Source of the DNA: VFKU01 sp038916785
GTDB taxonomy: Bacteria; Hydrogenedentota; Hydrogenedentia; Hydrogenedentales; GCA-2746185
DNA: 64,000 bases
Assembly (NCBI GenBank): GCA_038916785.1
Contig: JBCLBO010000001.1
Location: 1 to 64,000, forward strand
Reading direction: 5' to 3'
Below the pieces are notes generated by a model. That model was not told the DNA's origin and made no database searches. It saw nothing but the letters and a program-made list of their open reading frames with translations. Position numbers and translations under genes: made by a program. Each line of letters opens with the position of its first letter. The first letter of the stretch is position 1. Of the stretch, positions 50,541 to 60,300 are shown one piece after another.

Positions 50541-51494
50541 TCAGATCGTCTGCGCTTCGCCCGTAAGTTTCTTGTAGGTCAGGCGCTTTCCAACTACGCC
50601 GCGAAGCGTGCCCTTGAACCGCTCGGAATCCGAGAGATCGCGATTGTTGTAGCGGTAGCTCTGTTCATCCAGGTAGCGAAACAGATGGAACGGCTCAACG
50701 CTGATATACGTACCTTTCAATCCGCGCTTGAGCAAGCTCCAAAAGTTTTCCATCGTGTTCGTGTGAATCTTTCCGTTGACGTAGGCTTTCGCATGGTCGA
50801 TGGTCTTGTGAATGTATTCATCCCGCAGCGATTCATAGCTCGGTAGCGCATCCGTGTAGATCGTTGATCCGGCCTCGACATATTTGCGAACGCGCGGGTC
50901 AAGGTTCTTGCGTTGGATATTTTGGATTACTTCGGTGCGGACTTCTCCGGCGCGCTCGACAACGCCCATGACAACAATCTTGCCAAATGAGCCGGTGTTC
51001 TTGCTCTTGCCCTTCTTGAACTTCGCAGCACGGCGCTTGGGGGACATGAACCGGGCCTTGCCGCCAATCAAGGTTTCGTCTACTTCCACTTCGCCGGAGA
51101 GTTTCGTAAACGTGCCGGTCTGCATCGCAAGGCGAATCCGATGGAGCATGAACCATGCTGACTTCTGAGTGATACCCAAGTCCCGCGCCATTTCGTAAGA
51201 GCTAACCCCGTTACGGCAGTTGGAAATCATCCAGAATGCGACCATCCACTTATCAAGGCCGACGTGCGAATCCTCGAAGATCGTACCGTGGCGGACTGTA
51301 AACTGCTTCCGGCAGACCTTGCACTGGAACTTGGAGCGGGACTTGATGAACCCGATCTCGGTGGAGCCACAGTCAACGCAGACCGGGCCATCGGGCCAGC
51401 GAAGGTCTACGATGTAATCATGGGTCACTTCGGGGTTTGAAAAGAACAGGATTGCGTCCCTAAGTGTCTTTGGCTCCGTGCCTTGCGTGTCCAT
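50541..51494 (-). CDS. IS1595-family transposase
   Basis: A 317-residue protein with an N-terminal zinc ribbon (CVDCGSTE...CKVC) and a catalytic core with EVEVDETLIGGK, IYTDALPSY and NTMENFWSLLKRG, the D-D-N type characteristic of IS1595. AGGAG precedes the start. The reading frame is intact. I could not find convincing terminal inverted repeats or target duplications, so element limits are unknown. Confidence 0.9.
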   Translation of the reverse strand: MDTQGTEPKTLRDAILFFSNPEVTHDYIVDLRWPDGPVCVDCGSTEIGFIKSRSKFQCKVCRKQFTVRHGTIFEDSHVGLDKWMVAFWMISNCRNGVSSYEMARDLGITQKSAWFMLHRIRLAMQTGTFTKLSGEVEVDETLIGGKARFMSPKRRAAKFKKGKSKNTGSFGKIVVMGVVERAGEVRTEVIQNIQRKNLDPRVRKYVEAGSTIYTDALPSYESLRDEYIHKTIDHAKAYVNGKIHTNTMENFWSLLKRGLKGTYISVEPFHLFRYLDEQSYRYNNRDLSDSERFKGTLRGVVGKRLTYKKLTGEAQTI

Positions 51495-51839
51495 TTGGCT
51501 AGCTCCTAGTCTTGAACTAGCCCCATTCTATCAGATAATTTATGATGTGTCAAGTATATTATCGCCCTTGTTCCGCGCCGCGCCAGTTCGGAGTTCCGCG
51601 TTCACGCGGCCGCTCTTCGCCGGAATGCCGCCTAAAGGCCGAACTCCGAACGCCGCGCGGCGGCTTCCCGCCGCCGACCCCTTGTTCCGCACCCGCCAAA
51701 TACCCTGATTCCCCGACTTCGTCCACTGTGTCCACTGCGTCCACTTCGCCAAAAGCAGTGCAACAATCCGAACGTATAGATAAGGACACTGAGGGAAACT
51801 GGAGGGAATTACCGCCGCAGGCACGCCACGATGAGAAAT
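51495..51839. other. Intergenic stretch with microsatellite and repeat sequence
   Basis: Holds a 19-base phrase (51673-51691) shared with 163-181, three GTCCACTGC-like 9-bp units (51720-51748), and a GTGCAAC-N10-TATAGAT motif (51758-51781). The plus-strand open frames here appear to be chance. Confidence 0.5.
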
Positions 51840-52694
51840 CTACTCAAAGTCCAGACTACTCCGCTTCGGCGGCTCCGGTGCACCGGGGATCGGTTCGGAA
51901 AATTGCCGCACCAGTCCCTCCAGCGCGCCAAAGCGCACGAGGCGGAATCGCTCCGCGTATCGGTCCTCGCCGAGTTGATACAGCGAAGCCGTCTCCCGCG
52001 CCTGCTCCTTGAGGAAACGATCGAGCACCGGGCGCACGCCGTTCTTCATCGCGTCCTCCACGAGTTGCATCCGGCGGCCATAGGTCTCCAGGTGCATGCG
52101 GAATTGGTTCATCGCATTGCGCATCGCCGTCTGGTGCGCGGCAAGCGCGTCGATCTTCTTCTCGATGAACTCGGTGACGTCTTCGGCGTGGTTGGCGTGC
52201 GGCAGCGTCCGCCCGTAATACCACTTCTCACAGACCGCGTGCGGCTTGAGCCCGACCTCGATGTGTTCCGGGTGGTGCAGATCGAATTGCGCCACCCAGA
52301 AAGCCTCGGCGACCGCCCGCGCGACCACGATGTGGTCCATGTTGTCCTCGCCGACGCCGTCCGGGTCGAAGCTGAACACCGCGTAAGGACGGTATTTGCG
52401 GATCAGAAACACCATCCGCTTGCGCATCTCGACATGCGAGAACTTCGACAGCGTGTCCGTCTGGTAATCGAGCTCCACGATCTCGGCCACGCCCAGGACC
52501 TTCGCCGCGGCGCGCAGCTCGTGATAATTGCGGATCGTCGACTCCGCCAGCTCAAGCCCGACCGAGTCCGTCGCGTCATCCGTCACGCGCACAACCACGA
52601 CGCGCCAGCCTTCCGCCGCGAACTTCGCAATCGTCCCGCCGCAGAACGCTGTCGCGTCATCCGCATGAGGACTAATCACCAAAGCCGTATGCAC
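51840..52694 (-). CDS. PIG-L/LmbE-family deacetylase
   Basis: A 284-residue zinc-dependent N-deacetylase of the PIG-L family: N-terminal SPHADDATAFCGGTIAKFAAEGW (metal site HADD), VVVRVTDDA and SFDPDGVGEDNMDHIVVARAV, which gives the third metal-binding His. Family members deacetylate N-acetylglucosaminyl conjugates. The C-terminal half is helical. It stands alone, and its substrate is not clear. Confidence 0.88.
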   Translation of the reverse strand: MHTALVISPHADDATAFCGGTIAKFAAEGWRVVVVRVTDDATDSVGLELAESTIRNYHELRAAAKVLGVAEIVELDYQTDTLSKFSHVEMRKRMVFLIRKYRPYAVFSFDPDGVGEDNMDHIVVARAVAEAFWVAQFDLHHPEHIEVGLKPHAVCEKWYYGRTLPHANHAEDVTEFIEKKIDALAAHQTAMRNAMNQFRMHLETYGRRMQLVEDAMKNGVRPVLDRFLKEQARETASLYQLGEDRYAERFRLVRFGALEGLVRQFSEPIPGAPEPPKRSSLDFE

Positions 52695-52869
52695 GGTTCG
52701 TCCCCCTCTACGAGGAGCATAACGGCGGAGGATGATTCAGACAAGATCACCACACCAGTGAAAGAGCGGTTAGACAGGATTTACACGATTTACGAGATGA
52801 ACGAATCTTAAAGATACCGTCCGACACCGCATTCAGCCCATGACCAAAATGCGCGCCGGCGCCATGCGT

Positions 52870-52899
52870 TTGCACGGGGCTATTGTAGGAACCTATAGT
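52870..52899 (+). promoter_or_regulatory. Sigma-70-type promoter for the TetR gene
   Basis: TTGCAC (52870-52875), an 18-bp spacer and TATAGT (52894-52899), followed by GGAGG and the ATG at 52930. Confidence 0.65.
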
Positions 52900-52929
52900 C
52901 GGCCCGTCTACGAAGCTGCGGAGGCGCAA

Positions 52930-53403
52930 ATGGGCGTGAGGCGGGAACGATCCCCCATCGCCGCGCTGGTCGAGTCCAGCGGCACGGACCAGATCATTGA
53001 AAAGGCCACGCGTCTCTTCGCCGAACACGGCTATCACGGCGTAACGACGCGGCATATCGCGGTCGCGACAGGACTGAACGCCGCGACCATACAGCGCCAC
53101 GTCGGCACGAAGCGCCACCTGTACCGAACGGTGGTCGAGCGGCTATACCGCGAGGATCGCGCCCTCATCGAGGCCTGGCCGGCCCGGCTGCCGTCTGTGA
53201 TGGTCGACAACGTGGCCGGCGCGCGCGATGTAGTCAGGCGTCTACTCGATCGAGTTTTTCAGCGCATCGTCGCCGGCCCCATGTCGGAGACGCAATTCCG
53301 GACGAATCCAATGGCTCCCGACAACCTTGCGCGTATCCGGTTGTTTGTCCTTGAGTATCTGTTCCGGATGCTAGGATTGGAGTCGGAGAGCAACGCTAAG
53401 TAG
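52930..53403 (+). CDS. TetR-family transcriptional regulator
   Basis: A 157-residue regulator. The N-terminal HTH is clear: IIEKATRLFAEHGYHGVTTRHIAVATGLNAATIQRHVGTKRHLYRTVVERL. The C-terminal ligand domain is short, so the whole protein is below the usual 190-220. The start at 52930 was chosen because a promoter lies inside the longer frame (52870-52899) and GGAGG sits just before. Its target may be its own gene or the adjacent membrane-protein gene, but no operator was identified. Confidence 0.85.
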   Translation: MGVRRERSPIAALVESSGTDQIIEKATRLFAEHGYHGVTTRHIAVATGLNAATIQRHVGTKRHLYRTVVERLYREDRALIEAWPARLPSVMVDNVAGARDVVRRLLDRVFQRIVAGPMSETQFRTNPMAPDNLARIRLFVLEYLFRMLGLESESNAK

Positions 53404-53458
53404 ATCATGGGCGCGTTGGATTTAGAACTGGGCTCGGTGATCCCGGAGCAAGGGACGA

Positions 53459-54037
53459 TCAAGGACCTTCTCTTCGACGCGCGGCATACAGGCCAAAATC
53501 CGCCACCGTCTTCCCCAACGCGAACAACACCGCCGCGCTGCGCGCCGGGAGATCGGCGGAAAGCAGCGCCGCCGCAAGGATGATCGGCGCCTGCACCGGC
53601 AGCACACGCGCATACGGCAACAGCATCGCCTGCATCGACGACACCAGCGCCGCCTCACGCCGCAAAAAGTCCACGCGGAACGCAACCACATGCGCGACGA
53701 TAAGCGCCAACGCCGGAATCCAAACCACCAGCCAGAAAATCGGTTCGACAGTCCAACGGCTACCCAGGATCGACGACATAATCGCGCCATACGCGACACA
53801 GGCCGTACCGTAGTGCGCGACGAAAAAAATGCCCTGGTACCCGCGCGACTTCCCCAACGCGCCCGGACGCCGCGCGAAGCGTATCTGGAATAGCGCGACG
53901 ACGCCGACTGCGGCCAATTCAATCCAGTACAGGCGAAACAACTCGCCCAAGCCCCACCCTGCGGCGCCCGCGGTGGCCAGCGCGATAAGATTCGCAAGGA
54001 GGATCGCGATCAGAGGAAGAGTTGATGCGATCGTCAT
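53459..54037 (-). CDS. DUF6498-like membrane protein
   Basis: A 192-residue protein with about five hydrophobic segments. The first part (LIALATAGAAGWGLGELFRLYWIELAAVGVVALFQI) has the LYWxE pattern of DUF6498 proteins, of unknown function. FFVAHYGTACVAYGAI and FWLVVWIPALALIVAHVVAF follow. The start at 54037 (MTIASTLP) was preferred. It is divergent from the DHDPS-family gene and convergent with the TetR gene. Confidence 0.6.
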   Translation of the reverse strand: MTIASTLPLIAILLANLIALATAGAAGWGLGELFRLYWIELAAVGVVALFQIRFARRPGALGKSRGYQGIFFVAHYGTACVAYGAIMSSILGSRWTVEPIFWLVVWIPALALIVAHVVAFRVDFLRREAALVSSMQAMLLPYARVLPVQAPIILAAALLSADLPARSAAVLFALGKTVADFGLYAARRREGP

Positions 54038-54156
54038 TCGGTGCACTTCCGATCCTGCCGTCAATTTCTTGAAGCTCTACGGTATCAAAACGTACTCTCG
54101 TGGCTCCCGCGGGGCGTTCCGGGGCGTTCGCAGGCGCGGCGGAGGGCGAGCAAGCA

Positions 54157-55050
54157 ATGAAGTTTAAGCTGGGGGGCATCCTGCCCGCGATTCTGACCCC
54201 GTTCAAGCGCGGCGGCAACGAGATCGATTTCGACAAGGCCGCCGCATGGGCCGAAGAGCTGGCCCGCGCTGGCGTCCACGGCATCTTCATGGCCGGCTCG
54301 AGCGGCGAGGGTCTGCTCATGTCAATCGAAGAGCGCAAGCAACTCGCCTGCGTGCTCATGGACGCCGTCGGCCGCCAGATCAAACTCGTCGTGCAGACCG
54401 GATGCCTCGACGTGCTCCGCACCATCGATCTCACCCGGCACGCCCTCGAGATCGGCGCGCACGCGGCCAGCGTCTACACGCCCGGCTTCTATCGGTACGA
54501 CGACGACGCGCTCTACGGCCACTTCGCGCTCGTCGCCAAGGCCGTCCCCGAAATGCCCCTGCTCCTCTACAACATCCCGCGCTACACCGGGAACTCCCTC
54601 TCGCCGCAGGTGATATTCCGCCTCGCCAACGATTTCAAATCCATCGTCGGCATGAAAGACAGCAGCGGCGACATCGGCCACCTCAGCCGCGTAATCGCCG
54701 GCGCGCCGAAGGGGTTCATCGTCATCAACGGCGCCGACGAATTTTGCTACCAGGCCTACCTGACCGGCGCCGCGGGATCCGTGGCGCTCACAGCAAACGT
54801 CGTGCCGGGCCTCTTCCTCTCCATCTATGAGGACGTGAAAAAAGGCAAACTCGATCAGGCCCTCTCAACGCAGCAGCGTCTGAACGACATCATCGAAGTC
54901 CTCGGCGGCGGTGCGAAAATCTCGACCTACAAAGAGGCCGTGCGCCTGCTCGGACACGACACCGGCCACGTCCGCCCGCCGCAACGCGAACTCCGCGCAG
55001 ACGAGAAGCGCGCGCTACGCCTGGCGATGAAGCGAATTGGGCTGCTCTAA
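54157..55050 (+). CDS. Dihydrodipicolinate synthase-family aldolase
   Basis: A 297-residue (beta/alpha)8 class I aldolase: GGILPAILTPF, FMAGSSGEGLLMS (substrate-binding GSSGE), LLLYNIPRYTG (catalytic Tyr) and IVGMKDSSGD (Schiff-base Lys). Family members condense or cleave pyruvate with aldehydes (DHDPS, N-acetylneuraminate lyase, KDG aldolases). The substrate-binding loops do not show which. The start at 54157 has GGAGGG upstream. No lysine genes are adjacent. Confidence 0.85.
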   Translation: MKFKLGGILPAILTPFKRGGNEIDFDKAAAWAEELARAGVHGIFMAGSSGEGLLMSIEERKQLACVLMDAVGRQIKLVVQTGCLDVLRTIDLTRHALEIGAHAASVYTPGFYRYDDDALYGHFALVAKAVPEMPLLLYNIPRYTGNSLSPQVIFRLANDFKSIVGMKDSSGDIGHLSRVIAGAPKGFIVINGADEFCYQAYLTGAAGSVALTANVVPGLFLSIYEDVKKGKLDQALSTQQRLNDIIEVLGGGAKISTYKEAVRLLGHDTGHVRPPQRELRADEKRALRLAMKRIGLL

Positions 55051-55163
55051 CTACAACTTCCGCCCGCCTTGCGGACGGCCGGCCCAGTGCACCAGAATAG
55101 GCTAGAACTCCGCGGACGCTACGGTCTGCGTGACGCCCATCTCACGCCGCGCAAGGGGGATCG

Positions 55164-57227
55164 ATTACCGCCTACGACAGCATACGCCGTCTCGTCGAGC
55201 ACGTGCTCGCGCTCGACGACGAAGGGCTCGCCACGCTCGGAATCCAGGACGCGGCCCTTTGCCAGGTCTGGTGGGCAAACGGCGGCGCCGGCAATGATCC
55301 ACCCGCCGGCATCGACACCCTGGCCGCGCGCATTCAGCGCTGGCTGGCGCTGGCCGATCGCCCGGAGCGAAAGTCCGAGGGCCGCCGCAGTCAGACGGTC
55401 CTGCGCGAACTGATCGATCGCCTCGAAGCCGGCGAGGTGGACAAGATGGCCCGCGATGAACTCGACCTGCTCGAGGCCGTCTACGGACTCTCCCAAGCCG
55501 CACAGAACCCCGAAACCTTCGCGCGCGTTCGCCGCGCTATCGCGCGGCGCCGCGCGCGCATCGCTGCGCGCCGCGCAAGCTCGCACGCCGTCATCGGCAT
55601 GCCCGCGCTCACCGCCCGGTTCCTCGTCGTACGCGCGAGCGACATCCTGGTTGCGCCCCCGCGCGAAGTGCGCGTCATTGCCGGCGTCGAGCTGCCCTCG
55701 CGCGGCCCGGTCATGGTGCACAACGGCCACGTCCGCGTGCTCGGCGATGTCCCCCAAGGCACGACGCTTGTCGTCGAGGACGGCGCCTGCGTCGTCGACG
55801 GCTACGTCATCGGTAGGGTCGCCGTAAGCGGGAATTGCGAAGTCTTGGAAAATGTGTCAGGCGTCGTCATCAGTCGAAACGGCGACGTCCGGGCGAGAAA
55901 CATTGTCGACGGCGCCTTCGTCGTCGCCAAGCGCGGCTGGGTCCATTGCAAGCGCGCCGCCGGCGCAAAACTCGTGTTCGCCGGGAACACCATTCGCGTC
56001 GCGGAGCGGTGTTCCCGCAGCCGGTTCTTCGCGCCTACGGTAAGCGTCGGCGGAAGTGTCGAGGCTGGAGAGCTTCACGTGTCCCGGCGAATAGAGGCGT
56101 CCGTATTTCGGAGCGCGCCCGACACGGCGCTTACGGTTGTGTTTCGCCGCAGCCTGTCATGCAAAGACTACGGCGAAGATCCCGGAGCGGTTATGACGAC
56201 GAAACTCACGCGGGCCCTGCGATGCCGCGCGGAATTAGAGCGGGTGCGCCAGCGACTGAGCCTCGCGATCGGCGAGGCCGAGAATGCCGCGGAGACCGTG
56301 CTCACGTATGTCCTGGCCGGGGTCGTTGGCCAGGTCTCGGGGGAAGTGATGGCCGCGCAGCGCCGGCTCGATGTGCTCAATCGGGTGCTCATCGGCCTGC
56401 GCACGCTGTACGCCGTCGCGGAGACGAAGGTGGACACGGGGGAGGGCGACGAACTGGTTGCGGAGGACTCCGCGTCCGAGGGCGAGTTCCTCGATCAGTT
56501 GGATTCCGAAATCAATCAGATGATGTCGGAACAACCCGCCGATGCCTCGCTGAAAACGTCGTACGACGATGTGGTCCAGTCGCGCCAGCGCATGCGAAAC
56601 ACAGCCGGCAACCGACGGTTGATACGTGCGGCGCTGTCCGACATCTCCGAGAAACTCGCGCGTTGGCGCGATGAATTCGAGCAACTGAAAAGAGACGTGC
56701 GAGAGGGGCGGGCAAAAATTCGCCAGTCCATGCAGGCCGCGGGTTTCTTCCAGGACCCCGGCGAAGCGCACTCCCGCGTCCTCGCGTTGCAGCGCCTGAT
56801 CCAACGCGCCGCCACGCACGATCAGAACGACGGAATTCGCAAGCGGCTCGATGCGCCCTTCGCCACACTCCTCCTGCGGACGATCGAAAAGCGCCTCGCG
56901 GTCAGCCGAAAATACAAGGACGACGCGGCCCGCCTTCAGAAGCAGTTCGACGAGCTCCGGGATTACGTCTGGACCAACTTCCAGTTGCGAATCGACTCGG
57001 GCGACTCCTCCGACCGACGCATCGTCATGGAGGGGCGGTTCGAGACGAGTGTGCGGATGCTCTCCGATCCGGACTTTCTCTCGCTGCCGCCCGGCGAGGT
57101 GCCGCGCGGCGGCGCGCGCCTGGCCATCCCCTCGGGCGACCAGCGCGCGCGCTACGTCTGCGTCGACGGCCAGATCGCCGAGGAGATCATCGAAGAGCCG
57201 GTCGAACCCGCATTGGCGGCGCTCTGA
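55164..57227 (+). CDS. FapA-like (DUF342) beta-solenoid protein, ATT start likely
   Basis: The frame is open from 55134, but no ATG, GTG or TTG occurs before 55203, and coding-like residues (TAYDSIRRLVEHVLALDDEGL) begin earlier. ATT at 55164, four bases after AAGGGGG, is the best start, giving 687 residues; GTG at 55203 (674 residues) is the fallback. The middle third is a FapA/DUF342-like solenoid (VRVIAGVELPSRGPVMVHNGHVRVLGDVPQGTTL...), followed by long coiled-coil-like helices. DUF342 proteins can bind nucleic acids or act in envelope signalling. The function here is unknown. Confidence 0.7.
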   Translation: MTAYDSIRRLVEHVLALDDEGLATLGIQDAALCQVWWANGGAGNDPPAGIDTLAARIQRWLALADRPERKSEGRRSQTVLRELIDRLEAGEVDKMARDELDLLEAVYGLSQAAQNPETFARVRRAIARRRARIAARRASSHAVIGMPALTARFLVVRASDILVAPPREVRVIAGVELPSRGPVMVHNGHVRVLGDVPQGTTLVVEDGACVVDGYVIGRVAVSGNCEVLENVSGVVISRNGDVRARNIVDGAFVVAKRGWVHCKRAAGAKLVFAGNTIRVAERCSRSRFFAPTVSVGGSVEAGELHVSRRIEASVFRSAPDTALTVVFRRSLSCKDYGEDPGAVMTTKLTRALRCRAELERVRQRLSLAIGEAENAAETVLTYVLAGVVGQVSGEVMAAQRRLDVLNRVLIGLRTLYAVAETKVDTGEGDELVAEDSASEGEFLDQLDSEINQMMSEQPADASLKTSYDDVVQSRQRMRNTAGNRRLIRAALSDISEKLARWRDEFEQLKRDVREGRAKIRQSMQAAGFFQDPGEAHSRVLALQRLIQRAATHDQNDGIRKRLDAPFATLLLRTIEKRLAVSRKYKDDAARLQKQFDELRDYVWTNFQLRIDSGDSSDRRIVMEGRFETSVRMLSDPDFLSLPPGEVPRGGARLAIPSGDQRARYVCVDGQIAEEIIEEPVEPALAAL

Positions 57228-57247
57228 GTCCTCAGACGCGGTCCCGC

Positions 57248-57277
57248 TTGGAATTGGGGAACTTTCACCCGTAAAAT
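57248..57277 (+). promoter_or_regulatory. Candidate promoter for the exported cytochrome cluster
   Basis: TTGGAA (57248-57253), an 18-bp spacer and TAAAAT (57272-57277). The -10 lies in a CCCG-TAAAAT-CGGG-TTTT hairpin that could instead be a weak terminator. Confidence 0.4.
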
Positions 57278-57315
57278 CGGGTTTTCTCTTAATCGGAAGA
57301 TGGGATCGACAATCA

Positions 57316-60300
57316 ATGAAGCCGAAAATTTCATGGGCGAGAATCGGAATCGTCGCGGCCGCCGCCGGCGCAGCCGCGCTCGCGGCCAGCCTCGCCACGC
57401 TCGAGCGCGCAGACGCGCACACTCGCATCACCACCGGCGTCACGTGGAGCGAGTACATCCGCCCCATCTTCATCCAGAAGTGCATGCCCTGCCACCATCC
57501 CGGAGGACTCGCGCCGGACTACGTCAACCTGACCACCTACGGCACCGACACCGTGCCTGGCGCGCGCGCATGGGCCGCGCAGATCGAAGACGAGATCATG
57601 CTCGGCCGCATGCCCCCGTGGAACGCGGACGAGCGCTTCGGAAATTTCTCCAACTCGCGCAGCCTGACCAAGGACGAAAAAGACCTCGTCATATCCTGGA
57701 TTCGAGGCGGCGGCCCACAGGGACCCTTGCGCAATCTGCCGCCGCCCGAAGAATTCGCCCGTCCCGAATGGACCTTCGGCCAACCGGACGTCGTCGTCGG
57801 GCTCCCGCAGGGCCACGTCGTCCCCGCGGACCAGCGATTCGATGCCGCCGAGGCCACCCTCGCCGTGCCGATCGAGCAGGACACCTTCATCACCGGTTAC
57901 GAATTCCTCGCCGGCGATCCACAAAATGTCTCGCGCGTCACCGCCTGGCTCCACGACCCCGATGGCTTCGATCCGCAGCCCATCGAGATGGAAGTCACCT
58001 CCGGGTACGACCCCTACGCGCCCGTTACCGAGCGCGAGAAGACCCACCTGCGCCCGATGCCCCGCGGACCGCACTTCCTGGGCCAGTGGGTCAAAGGCGA
58101 CGGCCCGGTGCTCTTTCCGGAGACCGCAGGCCGAAAGCTTTACGCCGGCTCGAGTATCCAGCTCCGCGTCGAATTCGTCCGCCCCGACGGGGCCGATTGG
58201 ACCAAGGAAATCCGCGATAACACCCGCCTCGGGCTCTTCCTAGGCGCGCCGAACGAAGAATTCGATCTGCTCGTCGAATCCAGACTTATCGAGTCCAATC
58301 CGTTTACCGTGCTTGCAGGCGCGAAGGAACAGCACCGGATCGAATACACCCTGGAGGAAAACGTACATCTGCTCGGAATCGAGCCCCACCTCGGCCCCGT
58401 CGCCACTCAGATGAAAATCGAACTCTTCTATCCCGACGGCATGGCGCGCACAATCGTCTGGGTCTCGCATTACCAACAGCGATGGGCCACCAGTTATCAC
58501 TTCGCCGCGCCCGTCGCCGCCCCCAAGGGCACGCGCGTCGTCATTTCGGGGACCTTCGACAACACGAAGGACAACGCCAACAATCCGAACGATCCCCCGG
58601 TGGACGTGAAGACCGGCCCCGGCTACCTCGATGAGCGTCTATACGCCTATTTGCACTACCAGCTCGACGACCACCTCAAATTGCAGCCGGTCGCCGTCAC
58701 CAAAGTAGCGCCGGAGGGCGGCGGCATGCTCGGCGGACTCGGCGGAGACATTCTCACGGCCGCAGGCGCCGGCCGCAGCGTCCAGGAGACCACCGCACAG
58801 GTGGCCGAATCGCTCGAATCCTCCACCGCGCCCGAGCGCGTCCGCATCGCGTCGAATGGTTACCACCAGGTGCAAGGGATGATGCGCCGGCCGGGGGCCT
58901 TCTCCTTGTACGTATACGACGACCGCATGGAGCCGATCGATCCGCGAAACTTCGCGGGCGAGTTGCTGCTCGACGGCGGCGCGCGCACCGTGCCCCTCGC
59001 GCGCTACACGCCGGGCGACGATTTCCTCTCCGCCTGGTTGGACCCGAGTTTTCCGCAGTCCTTCGTAGCCAAACTTCAGATGGGTGGCGTCGAGGAAACG
59101 TTCGACTTCGCTTTCGCGGCCCCCTCGCCTGAAGTGACCGGCGCCGATCCTGGGACCAAAGCCGCATTCATCCAGCCGCCCCACGGCGGATGGCTCGAGA
59201 GCATCGAGGGCACGAGCTACCAGGTCGAAGCGGCCCTTCCGGACAACGGCGATCTACGGTTCTATTTTTACGGCCCCGGCATGAAACCTGTCGACCCGCG
59301 AAATTTCCGCGGCGAGATCGAGATTGTGCCGGACGCGCAACAATCCTCGATTAAATCCGTCATTCGCCTCGCTCAACCCTCGCCGCGCGCGGAATATCTA
59401 GCGGCCAAGGTCTCGCCCGAACTTCCGCTGAAAGTCCGCGCATCGTTCGCCGTGGGCAATGGGCGCCGCGACTTTGAATTCGCGTTCGATGAGAAATCCG
59501 AAGCGCCCTGGGACGCCGCCGCGGACGCGTCCCCCGCGCAGCCGGTCATTCTCGGGCCGCACGGCAGTCCCGAACTCTATCCCTCGGCCAACGGCTTCCA
59601 TTTCATCGAGGCCGCGCTCCCGCGCCCCGGCGAATTGAGGCTTTACTTCTACGACGCGTGGAAAAATCCTGTGGATCCTGGACTCTTCACCGGCGAAATC
59701 GAATTGAACGGCGTCAAGCAGCCGCTCGTGCGTCCAGTCCCGGGCGACGAATTCCTCGCCGCCTTCCACCCGCCGCAGACGCCGCTCGAGGTCAACGCGA
59801 GCCTGTGGATTGGCGGCAAGGAAGAAAAATTCAGGTTTCGGTTTAGCGACGTCACCCTCGATCCCGCCCAGCAGCGAGACATGGCGATCGCGCATATGAA
59901 TCACACGCCACTCCACGGCGGGCAGTTCTTCATGGCGGACAACCTGTTCCACCACGTCGAAGGCACCCTGCCCGCCCCCGGCGAATTCCGGATGTACTTC
60001 TATGACGATTTCAGACGCCCCATCGACCCGAGAAATTTCTCCGGCTCCGCGCGCATCGAGCACCTCGACGAAAACTCCGGTGACGTGACGGAGGAAATTT
60101 TCCCCCTCGAACTGCTCCGCCCCGGCGACGGATTTCTCACGGCCAAGATTCCCGCGTCCATGCCGGCCACCTTGTACGCGTCCGCAACGCTCGGTGATGT
60201 CGACAAACGCTTCGACTTCCAATTCAACCAGGTGACCGTCGACACCGGCGGGCCCAAGCAGATGCCCGGTATGTCCGGCATGGCCGCCGGCCCGGGTGCC

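Noticed and set aside
50493..51540. Terminal inverted repeats of the IS1595-family element
   Set aside because: Searched by eye on both sides of the transposase gene; no convincing matching ends.
52764..52800. GACAGGATTTACACGATTTACGAG phrase upstream of the TetR gene
   Set aside because: A low-complexity dispersed phrase; not an operator by position, as the promoter lies 70 bases downstream.
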